Source: Lingula anatina (lineage: Eukaryota > Brachiopoda > Lingulata > Lingulida > Lingulidae). Taken from it: a stretch of DNA of 62,000 nt. Under the pieces are notes generated by a model. The model was not told where the DNA came from. It saw nothing but the letters and a program-made list of their open reading frames with translations, and searched no databases. Below are positions 47,482-60,775 of this stretch, one piece after another (position 1 is the stretch's first letter; every line of letters begins with the position of its first letter). The DNA is taken from positions 583,376 through 645,375 of the forward strand of contig NW_019775669.1 in NCBI RefSeq assembly GCF_001039355.2, in the 5' to 3' direction. The position numbers were made by a program, and so were the translations under genes.

Positions 47482-50101
47482 ATGACCAGTCTTTCTCCAG
47501 GAGTCCTCTTTAGAGCAACAGGATTTAATGACCATTCTCTTCCAGTGGAGAGGAATGTCACAGCTGATAGCATCCACAGAAAATATAGAAAGTAAGTGCC
47601 AGACTTTCCAAATATAAAAAACATATGACATTAATTTATATATGCCTTGCCATGAATAATGTCAATTAATGAATAAATCTAGTTGAAATTGGAAGTGTTA
47701 ATTAACCCCCCCCCCCCTCAAAGGAAAAAAAAAAGAAAAGAAAAACATAAATTGAATTTTGGCTATGGTATTTCAATGTTTTATATACAATAATGAATTT
47801 TCCAAACTGTGCAGTCTCTTAAAATTTGTTTGGAGGATGTGTTTTAATGTATTGCATGAAATAAAAACAAAATTTGAAGCTCTTTTCATAGGAAGCCCGC
47901 TACTCAGTCATAATTAGTTATATATATTTTTTCATCTTGGAAATGTAAGATGAATATCATTCTATTTCTTTTCAATTTTTTGATTTATTGAAAAACATGG
48001 CTACCCAACACATCCAGCTGAGTTTTAACACATACTTTGTTAAAAGATTAAAGATTTAGTTACCTTGTTGTTAACAGTGCAAGCTGTTTTGAAAGGGGCT
48101 CCTTAAACCTAGACTAAAAACTAACACCTGTAATCTGAAGGACGACAGTTACTAGGTTACGGAGAGCATTTCTCTGTAGTTGTTTATATAGTCATGATAA
48201 GTCGCTTCATGTCTGCCCTCTGCTTCCATCAAGACTTTAAAAAGCTTATCAAGGTGCAATAGTTAATTTCAGTTATATCTGCTATGCTAGTATTGTGCGG
48301 GTAATTCAGTTTATTGACTAGTGCTTGATATATCGGTAGGGTCTTGGGCATGTATATTTGCTATTATTGAACGTAGAAAGTGTCAAGGGAAACGAAAACA
48401 AAACCTGAATTTCAGGTCTGCTGTGAGCCTGCTTCTTTGATTTTTAATTTCCCCTATAACCCACTGTTTAATAGTCTGAAATTGCAATGCCTCATTGTTC
48501 TAGAGATGTAGATATGAAGAATCTGGAATGCATCAGATCTGAAGCTCAGGATTTTTAAAACTAGTATATATATTTGGATAAAACAAATTCATGTCTGTGA
48601 GCAAGAATTGCTCATTAAAATATTCAGATTTTTTTTCAATAAGCATCAACTCAGATCCATTTTGTCTTTCAAGGCTGCACTCACTCTATGTTTTTGATTG
48701 AAGGATATGTTTTCATGTGGCTGCATGAAGATAATGTCAAAGTCACACAGTCATAAGACTGCCATCTGACATAGGCATAGAAAGATAATCAGGACAAGTT
48801 CTGTGCTCTGAGATATATTTGTGCACATTTGTAAAAATTATAAGTTTCATGTGTAGTACACTGTCATTATCTACATTAATTTGCAATGAATAGGAGATGT
48901 GTTAATATAATCTTAACAATATTACTAGTATACAAAGACCAATTTAAATCTGGAAGTGAAAATGAATAGGACAAAAGTGATTATAAAACAGAAAGTAGTT
49001 GCAATTGCTAAATGGTATAGAATTGTGACTTTTGATTATTAGTATTCCACTGCATTTCTGCAAGCTTGTACACATTTAATCCTAATAATATAGTTGTAAT
49101 GTGCACCAACATGTTTCAATGGAATATTATTGTTCCTTTGAAGATCCAGGGTTTTATGATACTCCCTGCATAGTTTACCTAATGGCTGTGTCACCTTTGA
49201 TGTGATTGTAATTCTATTGTATTCTGGGAACTGCAACTTAATACATGAGCGCTATTTATTATTATGTTCATAAACAAATTTCTATTCATTGCATTTAAAT
49301 GCCTCCCTTGCGTGTACTATGTACCTATGGAACGTGTCATTAAGCATTGGTGTGCCAGTTCTTTGCCACATAAAAACACATTCTCACGTTTCCTATACGA
49401 TCAACTGCTTGAGGTCAAAAAGTAAAGTTGTGACGGTGCCACTTGGATACAGAGGATACGTGTGTGAGGCACCCCCCTGGCGTGATCAAGGTACAGATGC
49501 TGCCATTTTTTAATGTTTTAAGCAGAATTTATTTGGATCTATAGGTACAGTTGTACTGTGTATAGGGCAGGTTGTATATGAGTACTTATTGAGATTGAGA
49601 ATTTGTTAATCAGTGGTTTCACAAAGATTTAAGAGTTAGATACAAGAAGTTTTCGTCATTAGAAGAAAATGACCCCATCTGAAAATGTCATTTTTGGATT
49701 GTGGCTTTTAAAACAGAAGTCATATCAAGGTCACAAGTTCTCCTTTTAATTCTGATTGAAATCTTATGTTCATTGAAACAAGATTGATTTGATTATCATG
49801 TTATGAAGTTAATACATACAGATACATATAGGTTGTTTTTTATTATACATTGTATGTATATGCTTTAAGCTTGAGTTACGAGACATGTTACACTCTTTCA
49901 CAAATGTAATATCAGAATTGTGCTTTTACTCATATTTTGTATTCAAAGTTGGCAGTGCCCCTGTATAGAGTTGACATGATGTCTCAACACTTGTGTGTAT
50001 AAATGACTTAAAGACAGGTCCACAGGATGTTTGAATCAACAACTCCATGGTGTGTACCTGATGGATGTATAAGATATGACCTGGCCAATTTTCGGCACGT
50101 T

Positions 50102-50165
<64 letters not shown>

Positions 50166-53100
50166 TATTGTTAATTTTTTTTTTACCTAACTTAAGATAA
50201 CATTTAATGACACAATCTATTCAATTTTTTTTTATTTAATGACTGTTTCTTTGTTTCAGAGAGCCACATCTAAGTGGTGAGTGGCCTCAAGAAAGTCCTG
50301 TGGCCAAAGTGTACAACATAAGTCATACTAGTTCTCGTCTAGTTTTGCTCAACAATAAAGCCAACAAATACAACAACCGACTGCGTGGACAGGCCATTGT
50401 TGTCCCAGAATCTGCAAACAACAGCAGAGCCCACAGTGCCTGCTCCACCAGAGCTACCTCACCAAACCCAGACAGGCATTACTATAGAGAAAGTAAGTTT
50501 TTTGCTTGTTTGAATTTTAAGTTGAATAATTTTTTTTTCTTTTTTTTCAGATTTTATATTCTGCCTTTGGAAATGTTTTAATATTTCTTTTACCTGAAGA
50601 GACATTTCTAATATCCTAACCTCAAGATTGAATCTTATCAGTTCTGAACTACATGTAAAAACCAGTAGAAAATGAAGTATACAGGTATAAGGTCTGTAAG
50701 ATAAGGGCTTGGGTTTAGCTTAAAAATCAATGTTCTTTAATGGATAAGTTATCTTCATGTTTCATTCTTTCTCTCTTCTGTTTCAGGTTGTACACCAGAC
50801 CCAGAGAAACACAAGAGCTGTGTGATCTCAGAGACGCCCAGGTTTCAAGCCTGCCCTGCCACACCCATCAGCAACTGGTGGAGAAATACCAAACAGAGGC
50901 CACCAATTACATTTCCAAGTAAGTACATTTAGCAGTTTTTTGAAAGCAACATATTTCAAAGTAATATCATTTCTGTATAATGAAAAAAAAATGCGCTGTC
51001 TGTGAATTAGATTTTATGTAGGCAGCTTTGTCACCATCAGTAGATGCACTGGTCAAAGCTGCCAGTACATAAAGGTTTTACATGTGTCATCCGGCACACT
51101 TAAGCTGCCTACATGTATGTGTCAGTAGTTTCCTTTGAAATCAAACTCTGTTCAAACACAGAAGCAAGTCCACATGTGCATTTACACACCTAATGCATTT
51201 CACATCTTCAGCATTGCATGGTAACCAAGAAGGAGATGTTACAAAATTGCTACATTACTATAAAACTTAAATGTTAATGTCTCATTATCTACAAAACATT
51301 TTTAATATATAATTATCTTTTGATTTAACATTATCATATATTTTTTTCATATCAGACGGATCAGCTGTGAACGAGTGGCACCACTACAGTTGTCAGGTAC
51401 CCAGCGGCCCCATCATGTTGCCTAGCAACGGTCCTCACCACCAGCCCCGCTCTAAATCCATGCCCCACTCATTCCGCAGCAGCTGGAAACTTCAGCACCC
51501 AGATCTGACGCCTGGTCACAAGCGCTACCTGGCCGACACAGCTCATGTGTACAGTGTGGTCAAAATGAAGGACCTGGTCCAGGAAAGATATGAAAACCTG
51601 TTGTATAAACAGAAAGTATTAGGTATGTTAGACATCATAAGAAAATGCATCATTTATACATCGCCAACCTAAAGTATGTTTTACGTGCGGAATTTTTTTG
51701 AAGAAAAAATACCAAGTTTGTTCACATGTCATGTATTTAATGAAGTCTCATAATGTGAATTTGTTTGTAAATAGCATGCTCTTTCAACAAATAACCTGAT
51801 TGTGTGATTGATTGTTTTTTGTATTAAACTTGGAATTAAATATTCTAGAATAACTTTGTGAGCTGTATATTTTGGATAACTGCATGTTGTGTTAAGGATA
51901 TTTGATACTGTACATGCACTAAAAGTTCAGTTATTTAAAGCTCTCACATTTTTTACCAATTGATTTTAGATGTTTGATGTGTACATGACTGGTTTCAATT
52001 AAATAGCATGAGGATCTGGACTTATTGTAATAGTAATTACAAATCTGCAATATGTTTGCTGTGAAACAGATTTTAATGTTCATTGAAATATTGGAACAGA
52101 TTTTTTTTATAATGAGGTTTACATATATCGATGTGATCGCTTGCTGTGAAATTAGTTATTTACCTGAATTTGCCTTCATTTAATTGTGCTAACAGAGGGA
52201 GCCAGGAGCAAAGGTTTGTATGAATATGTTGTAATAAGAGGTGCATGGTGTGGTTCACGCTTTGATACTCACAAGTTCACCACCTAGCTTTGTTTTTATT
52301 GCACGTTAACATAGTTTTCTCACTTACACCGTATTATCCCATCAACCTTTCTTTTACTAGGATCTTCCATTTCAAGTGAAATACAGATTGTTTTTTTATT
52401 GAGGAATTAGAATGCATGTTGACTATGAATTAAAAAATATATCTACTTCTACCAGTCCCTGTACAAAGTATGTGTTTTGCTGTGAAGTAACATTTGTATT
52501 CAACCAACATTTTGGCAAATTGACTAGTATTTCCTATATTGTCAACATGATAAGTGGCATTTTGACCCAAAATACAAGGTAATTTTAGAAAAATAACACC
52601 TTTTTTTACATTACTGCTTTTTTTCAAATGTTAACATAGTTATTGTTATTTATTTAATAATAATTTAAATATAAAAATACGTAAATATTTATGCGTATTT
52701 CTACCATTTAGATAACTTGTGTCACAATAAGACTGAGAGCAGTTAGTTAAATACAATTAAAAGTTACATTAAAACATAACTTCACAATCTCTTAATCTTA
52801 ATTCTCAATGTTTCATGGTCCAATTGTTTACTGCTCATGTCATTTCCCAACTCAATCTCTTCTTCGTTATGTATTGTGCCGGAAGTTGTTTGTATCTTGT
52901 CACTTGTTATGTCACTGTTTCAGTATTTTTGATTGTTTCACCACTGTACTTTGAATGTTTTGTTTTATGTCTTGTCACTGTAGTGTCACATGTATTACCA
53001 AAAGTGCACTATGTTGCGCAGGCATCCACACTACTGATAGCTGCTCTCTCATTTTCACATATTATTTTATATACATGTATATGAATATGTATTCAAACAA

Positions 53101-55235
53101 AATGACCGCAAAACTTTGGATGAAATCTGGGGGTGACTTGCTTCATACACACATGTATAGAGGTTACGCAAGTGCAAATTAAAATGCTTCTCTGCACAAG
53201 CTTACATGTGTACAGGAATTTTGAATCTTTACAAAAATTTAGTTGCAAATTAATGTAAAAAATCTAAGTTCTAACTTTTTTTACCTATGTATATTACATG
53301 TATTTCTCACTACATGTGTCAAAAACTGAAGTCAAAAACAGTAAGAATTAATTATTATATCCGTCTTTTCAATATAATTCAATGTCTTGAATATCATGGC
53401 TTTTAAAGAATAAAAATGTGTCATCAAATTATAACTACATTTTCTTCCTTGACAGGATTTTTCTCCCAGGAAGACTACTGTAAATATCTTGGCTACATCC
53501 AAGGGTCCAGAAAGAAGCTGTTCAGTGACACAGAATACATAGAGAGAAGATTTGGCAGTAGACCTCACAGTAGAACAAGGAGCAGTCCTGCCAGAGTTAA
53601 GTCTGGAACTGAGAGGTCGAACTCCAGGGCATCCACCCCGAGGAGTGGGGTCACTTCCCCACGTGAAGGGAGTGAGACCCCTAGGTCAAAGAGCAGGGCA
53701 GAGGATAGACATGAGACGGAGAGAAAAGGCAGTGCTGTGAGGTTCCAGAGTGAGAAAAACAAACCAGAGAGCAGAGACTCAGCTGCCAGTGGTTCCAGTC
53801 CAACAACTACAGACAGGTAGGATTCAGCGTGGAAATGTTGAGTTTGTCTTCAACATAATAATTCAAGGTTTTCACGTTGTCTGTTGTCAAAATGTGTAGA
53901 TCTATGGTTGATTATGTAAGCAACATTAGAAACCCACCTGGACAATTAGTAGAAGGTAAAGCAAATAAGTGGGAGAAGTTAATGTGTAAATTTGCAACCC
54001 TGAAATAATTCGGCCACAGATTAAAAAATTGTCAGTAAATATAATAAATTTTAAATATTAACCAATATTATTTTATATTATAGATATTATTGTTAGTAAA
54101 TACAGAAGATACTAGTAGACAATTCACAGATTGATAGATTTTCTATCATGTTCATTTGTAATGGAAACATGTAACTCGGGCAAGGGCCTTGATGATTGTC
54201 ATAACATTTCAGATCTAAAACAACAGCAACTGCCAAGAAAACATCACCACCACAGGGGTCCAACAGTTCAAAGAAACAAAAAGGTCAGTCAGTCATTGGT
54301 TTTCAAAATATAGTTTTGATAACGTTCAACACAGTTTGGATTGTTGGCAAAGTTTCTAAATGTGGAATCATAATTTAAGAATATACAGTATATGAAGAAA
54401 ATATCTTTTAAATTATCATTTTTATATAACCTGCTTCCGCCATCCCATGCTGTTAACTTAGTACTTATTTTGACAAAGATCCAAGGAAGGTGTTTCTTTT
54501 TAGTTAACAAAATATTTATCATCAGACATTTTTCATTTACCTTTGCAATAGGACTTCTTTATCTTTGTACTGATTTGATAATTTAAATTCTTTCTTTGAA
54601 TTTCAGAAATGAAAGAGAAACCCACACCACGCCCAGAATCAAGGCAGACTACTCTGTCAGATTTTCGTGAATCTCCTAAAGCTGAGGAAGATAAGGCAAC
54701 AGGTATATTAGGGTGTGGATAGTGCTTCCATAGTTGTTTTAAGTAGACTTCAGTGATTAACATTTCTGTTGCAGTGACAAATATAGATTTTCCTACATTG
54801 TACCAGTTATGTGGATGCACAGTTTTTTTGCCTCATACATTTGATTATTTGTTTGATTTAATCATAGGATCTTGTAATTGAAAAGAAAAATTAAAAAGAG
54901 AAAAGAATGAAACTTGTTAAAATGCCCAAAAAATGTACATTTTATCCATTTCTTTTTTATATGTAGAAAATAAACAAGAAAATAAAGAGAACACCCCATC
55001 TTCTGAGAAACCACCCAGGAGTCCATCTCCACCACCGGAGAATATCGAGACAAAAGAAAGTGCAGAAAGTGAAACAGCTAAACCTGTTGAAAAAGAAGCA
55101 GAAGATTCTGGGAGGGAGACAGGTGGCGACACCACTAAGAGTGGTGACGAGACTGAGAGATCCAAAAACTATGGTGATTCTGACTACGATACAGACAACA
55201 GGCCAAGTAAAAATGTTGATAATATTGAATATTAA
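47482..55235 (+). CDS. Unrecognised protein with Ser/Arg/Glu-rich C-terminus
   Basis: Nine exons join in phase: 47482-47591 (first ATG; the exon itself begins at about 47463), 50260-50492, 50787-50918, 51356-51622, 53456-53816, 54213-54283, 54607-54702, 54967-55235; 1539 nt, 512 residues, or 518 if an 18-nt microexon at 52196-52213 is used (that would be the ninth). The N-terminal 290 residues look structured or motif-bearing and aromatic-rich (SLSPGVLFRATGF, SHTSSRLVLLNNKANKYNNR, ISNWWRNTK, NEWHHYSCQVPSGPIMLP, HKRYLADTAHVYSVVKMKD, FFSQEDYCKYLGYI). The last 220 residues are low-complexity, with SRSRT-, TPRS-, and Glu/Lys-rich stretches, probably disordered. No transmembrane helix or signal peptide is evident. 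I do not recognise the family. An upstream coding exon is possible, because the frame is open back to the acceptor. Confidence 0.8.
50104..50160. repeat. (CT)n microsatellite
   Basis: A pure CT tract of about twenty-eight units in intron 1 of the unrecognised plus-strand gene, about 100 bp before exon 2. Confidence 0.95.
52196..52213 (+). other. Candidate 18-nt in-frame microexon
   Basis: Within the 1.8 kb intron between 51622 and 53456 the sequence GCTAACAG, then AGGGAGCCAGGAGCAAAG, then GTTTGT has an acceptor and a donor 18 nt apart. Inclusion would add six residues (EGARSK) at the phase-1 junction without a frameshift. No other support. Confidence 0.3.
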
Positions 55236-57211
55236 GAGAGACAAAATCAGTATTACAATAGTGTGTGGCATTACGATAGACCTAGTGAGTATATATTTTT
55301 GATAATAGAAAAAGCACAATGACTATTTTTTATCCCAGTAGATAAAAAAAGTGACTGTTTCACTTGGTTTCACAGTGTTTCGGATTGAGCATACAGACAC
55401 TCAAATCGGTTTCAGATTCTTTATTGTTTTCACTAAGATACCAATACTATTGTAAGGTATGCTTCAGTTAGATGAAAAGTAACTCTCTGCTGTAGCTTTA
55501 TGTGCTGTTACAAAGATGTTTTTTACTGATAAAAGTTGACATAATAGCTTTTGTAAAGACATTTCCTTCCACAGCTAAGTACTAGTACTGTATATCGGAT
55601 AAAAGTATATCTTAATTGTCATTTGCCAAATGCATTGCTTATGTGCAGAGTTGTCTGAATAGCATGTTATGACAGGAGAATATTGTGGCAGTGCCAAGTA
55701 TAACATGCTTTATTTTATTATTTATTTTTTATACTAATAGCCATTCCTTGGATCTCTTACATATTTTATAAAATTGTCACTTTTGATGACATTGATTTGA
55801 GTACTGTTTGTACAGAGCTTTATGTGATATTGCAAGAGGAACTTAGCATTGTGAACATTCCAATATTAAATGTATTATTTGATTACGTAAATTATGCATT
55901 AGCATCAGAACACATACGTCCAGTTTCAAAGGATGCTTAAATATAGTTTGAAAATTATCATTAGCTGTAAATTATGGTTGAAAATGCCATGCATTTTTGT
56001 AATGATCATTGATATTTTTGTGATATATTTACATATATATATATATATTAAATTGTCTTTCAAACTGTAGTCTGATTTCATCTATTTATTATCTCATTTA
56101 AGTGGTGTCATTTCTTCAAAATGTCCACCAGCTGTATCTAGTCATTTTGGTACCGATGGGTTTGCATGACAAAGAGTACAACTGGTCTTTCATAAATGCT
56201 GGACATATTTAAACCATTTTCCAATGGGAAGAAATTTCTGTGGGTTTTTCTTCTAAAATACATATTTCACATTAATTCAGATATTTGAACAGCATTTGCG
56301 AACGCATTTGTGTGATTTTGACGCAAGGATTTGTCCGTGGCGTCTTCGCATTTAGAAAGGGTCTCAATATCAGATATCTGAATAAATCTAGACGATTGAC
56401 GTCGGCAACACGTTCTCTCCAAAGAAGCGTGAACGACAGACCTTATACTGTTGTCCACTGGGTTTCTATTTGTACCAGACTGGCCTTTTTTATTATTATT
56501 TTATTTATTTTTTTTGATCATAGTAAAACGTCAACTTTTAAATTTCTGTGTAGCGCTATAGTCAAGCAATTTAGCACATCTGATGTGATATAATCTGTCT
56601 AACCATATTACCCATTGGTGATACATTCCATTTCTAACTAAAAACTATGTAATTAGTTTTGTTTCTTTTTCACAAACCGCAGAGCCGTCACTTCGTTTCT
56701 TTGCGCATCACTAACTTTTCTCAGTGCGTGAACTCACGCGTTGTCTAAAATCTTCTTATAGTCAGCTACCTCTTATGGATGCCCCTTCCACCGTAAACTA
56801 ACCTTTCGGTATTTACCCTGCTATCGCAACTAATCTTTTGGAACAGAAGAATGTCATCGTAACAATAATGCTTTCCCTTTTCAAATTGCGTAAAATGTCA
56901 TAACCATATATAACGTCTCTTGTTGAAGTTAAAATAAGCTATATGTAAAATAGGTTTACTTTGGCGTGAAGTGAGTGAATAAGGCGGACACACAACGGTA
57001 AAATCCCTATTGAACGAATGAGGACAACTATATTTAGGCCTTCAACATATTAGGATTTCAATGAAGCTGCTCGAATTCAAAACTCAAATCACGAAATTAC
57101 ATCCGTCTACTGCACAATCGACTGAGATACCGTTGCGATATCTAGGACAGAAGAGCGTAGTGGTTAAGTTTTTGATACAAAGTGAAGTGTTCATTTCGGC
57201 GATATATCGAC
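55236..57211. other. Intergenic stretch, unrecognised gene to the P450
   Basis: It contains the 3' UTR of the upstream gene (ATTAAA at about 56047 next to a short AT repeat at 56032-56049) and the promoter and 5' UTR of the CYP26-like gene. I looked for direct repeats of AGGTCA or AGTTCA that would make a retinoic-acid response element and found no convincing pair. No coding exon is supported. Confidence 0.5.
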
Positions 57212-60200
57212 ATGATTGAAATAGTGATATGCGCCGTAAGTGTTGCCGTGGCGTGGTGGCTTGCTCGGGCTATGTGGTCGTACTACTACCTGAATTGCAT
57301 GAAAGATGAAAAAGTGGATTTACCTTTACCCCCTGGCACGATGGGGCTTCCATTTATAGGAGAAACTATGGATTTAGCCATGAAGGTAAGCTAAAATTTT
57401 GCAAGGTTTTAGATCTTTTAAAATATTTTAAAATAATTCAATTAGAATGTAATAAACTAGCCTACTTCTTAATTCAAATCACGATCCCTTCTGGATAGGG
57501 GCTGCCGCTTAAACGATTTTAGTATTTTAGAGGATCCATTTTTGTCCTTAACCAAAGCTAAATGCCTCGTTTAGTTCTTGCAGGTAACAGCCCACCCTGG
57601 TAGTGACGCGAAAAATGAACACAATTAATATTTCTTAGATTATATGTGAAGAGTAGTTATAACCTTGTGATTTGTTTCATATTCAGGTTTGTCTCTGTAA
57701 AGAGGAACCTGTGCTCTTGTTCTAGTTTCTTTAATTTGTCAACATGGCATTTTTGTAGTGTCTAATCCCTTACCATAACGTCGTTCTTTGTCAATTCTTT
57801 ATTTTCCAAAACAATGCCTCAAATCTTTCAAAGAATAATTTTAAGTAACTGATTAAAATCATCCATTTTATATTTCTTTTTGATCACTGAAAGAATAGAC
57901 CGAGGATTTTTATATTGTTTGATTCCTTCTATTTCCAATTAGCCTGTTCTTATATCTCAGTAGATTGCACTACTTCTGTTTAAGTAATGGTATTTAATGA
58001 TATTTCTGCCTTTAGAAAATTTGCATTTTTACGAGAAGTAAATATTCAAGGAATGCATGTAACGGCCATTCACTTGGCTTGGTAGTTCACTTGCCTAAAT
58101 AAAGAAAATGCATTCATAAAGACATATGTTTGGGTATTTTAGTGAGTACAAAAATTAATTTTCCCGGCTGTAGGAAAATGCAGGGATAGTCATATTCAAT
58201 TTTTTCGCGACGGAATCGTCAAGCGCCAATTAAGAGGCTAATGTAAATAACATATTGCCGTTTAAGTTGAATGACATAATCGTAGTGACCTCATCCACAA
58301 ACAATCAATTTGCAGAAGGATTTTTGGGAGAAGAAATACGAGAAATACGGAAACATCTACAAAACGCACGTCCTGGGCAGCCCAGTGGTACGAGTCACGA
58401 GCAGTGAATTTGTAAGCACAGTTCTACGCGGTGAGAACACCCTGGTGAAGATCGGGGTTCCAAGACACATAGAAGAACTCCTGGGGGACTGTGGTGCACT
58501 CTCTGTTATGACTGGTCCCAAACACACACCGCTGAAACAGGTGTTTTACCAAGTATTGAGTGGCATTTCTTTAGGTGAATTCTGTCCACGAATGCAAGAA
58601 GTTGTAAGGTAGGTGACACCAGTCGTTCTCCAAGAAGAACTGTAGTTATCTCCGGCATTTCTCATTCTTCATTTATTGATGCATAATAAATCATTTATCA
58701 ATATATCTGTCTGGGCACATTGCTAAAATTGCTATTGTCAAATAAGTTTTATGCTATTGTCGTTATCCGGAAAGTTGTAGACTCTCGTGTATTCGCTTTT
58801 TCGACATGCACTGTAAGCAGTACATAACAAACCAAATTTTAATGCCATGGCAAATATCTGAACTGTAAAATTTGTGATAAAATTGTCCCTTTCGCACTTT
58901 TTAGGTCTAATTTGGATATGTTGCTGGTGAAAAAGAACATTGCCGTATACGAGGAAATAAAAACGCTGAATTTCCAGGCCTCGTCAAAACTTTTGTTGGG
59001 AGAAGACCGATTTGCAGCATCAGAAATGGATAAAATTCGACAAGCAGCGGTCGAATTTATGGGCGCTTTATTTACAGTTCCATGGAACATCCCAGGATTC
59101 CCCGTCTGGAAGGTAAACCACTTTGAATCTCTAGCATCAAGTATTTTAAGGAGATTAAATATGAATGTCTGTCCTCGTTCAACATCGTGGAAAATTCTTT
59201 CATAGTAGTGTAGTAGAGAGCACTGATTACGGAAAAGGACATAGTTATATTTGCTAAACGCTTTTAACTTCCAAATCAGCTCAATACCTTGCCTTGAAGT
59301 TATTGACAATTAACGGTGCATGCATAACAATATAAATTGTAAATATATGAATTATTGTATTCAAAGAATGACATTTTGAAGCCAATATTTATTGCTTTAT
59401 TTTTCCATCTAACGGAGTAATGAAATTTAGATAGTTAATAGGAAAGTGCGAAAAAAAAAGTATTTTTTTCTTAGTTTGAATAAAAATGTAAAGGTTCAAA
59501 AAGATTGTTTTATTTTCTTCTATCAGACAGAGGTCCTGGATTCCACTAGGGCTTCTGTTCTCTTATTTGATGCATTTTTGTTTAGACGTGCTAAAATTTT
59601 GTTGCCGTTTTTAACACATAGACCCGGTTAAGAAAACATGTCATACGTGACTTTATGTCATCTCTAAAATGTTAAAGTATGTTTTGTTTGACAGGCACGT
59701 CGTGGACGACAAACTATCAATAGTTACATCGGTAAAGCCATTGACAGCAACAGTAACGACATTGACAACGGAGACGCAATCTCACATCTTCTTAAAGCTG
59801 CACTGCCCCTTCACTGCAGACGTCTTACAAAGGATGATATATACACCAACTCTACAGAACTGCAACCAGAATACAGACGGCTTACCAGAATGGAGGTCAT
59901 GGATGCTGCAGCAGAGATGTTATTCATGTCTTCTATCTCGACCAGCAGCGCTATGACCTCTATTGTGCTTCTCTTGGGCCAGCACCAAGAAGTTAGGGAA
60001 AAGATTCTGGCGGAACTCGGGGAACATGGCCTTCTCATGGCCAAAGACGATGTTAATATACAGCCACTCACAACTGAAAAGCTGACAAAGCTGAAGTACG
60101 TCCAATGTGTCATAAAAGAAGTGCTGAGACTCAAACCACCTGTCGGGGGTGTTTTCAGAAAGGTGCTACAGACTTTGGAACTTGGGGTACGTCTTTTCAG

Positions 60201-60775
60201 AACTTAAGAGAAAAATTCGTTTTAGTTTGCTTAAGAATTGGTGCTTCCCTGGAAAGAGAGGTCTACTACATTAGTGCCGATGCGCGATGCGTGTGTGTGC
60301 TTGAGACAAGCGCCGATGGCAGAAATCTGAAGTGGACGTACAAACACAAATTACATGTATATTCATGGTATTTCGAATAAAATTAAGTGAATTTTAATTC
60401 TTCACTACATTCCAGGGTTACCAGATTCCACGGGGATGGACAGTTATTTGCAGCATCAAAGACATGCAAGAAAATAGCCAAGTATTTAAAGATGGTCAAA
60501 ACTTTAATCCAGAACGTTGGTTACACGTTTCACCAGAAGAAAGCAAACAACTCCGGTTCGAGAACATCCCTTTCGGTGGCGGTCACAGGGTGTGTCCTGG
60601 GCGCAAATTTGCTCAACAGCTCTTGCAGATATTTACAATAGAACTGGTTGCAAGATGTAACTGGGAGTTGACAAACCCAAACCCCACAATGGCCCGCCTC
60701 CCCGTCTTACACCCGGTGGACAGTCTACCTGCAGTGTTTTCACCTCGGAGAAGTCGACATAACCATCCTGATTAG
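57212..60775 (+). CDS. CYP26: Cytochrome P450, CYP26-like
   Basis: Five exons: 57212-57385, 58316-58608, 58905-59112, 59695-60186, 60416-60775; 1527 nt, 508 residues, phases consistent. CYP26 enzymes of vertebrates are about 500 residues and clear retinoic acid by 4-hydroxylation in the endoplasmic reticulum. The N-terminal anchor helix (VICAVSVAVAWWLARAMW) precedes LPLPPGTMGLPFIGET, a CYP26 signature. Further matches are YGNIYKTHVLGSPVVRV, the K-helix ExxR (Glu367-Arg370 in VIKEVLRLKPPV), GYQIPRGWTVI and FNPERW. The haem loop is FGGGHRVCPG with Cys449 as ligand. Odd point: the I-helix, normally G-G-H-E-T-T in CYP26, reads M-S-S-I-S-T (303-308), so the acidic residue is gone. An in-frame GTG 30 nt upstream was not used. 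The substrate may differ from retinoic acid. Confidence 0.93.

Noticed and set aside
57182-57211. Ten-codon N-terminal extension of the P450
   Set aside because: It begins with GTG, not ATG. The ATG at 57212 opens the hydrophobic anchor as in other microsomal P450s.
55236-57211. Retinoic-acid response element upstream of the CYP26-like gene
   Set aside because: I found no direct repeat of AGGTCA-like half-sites at 1, 2 or 5 bp spacing, only isolated half-site-like words.
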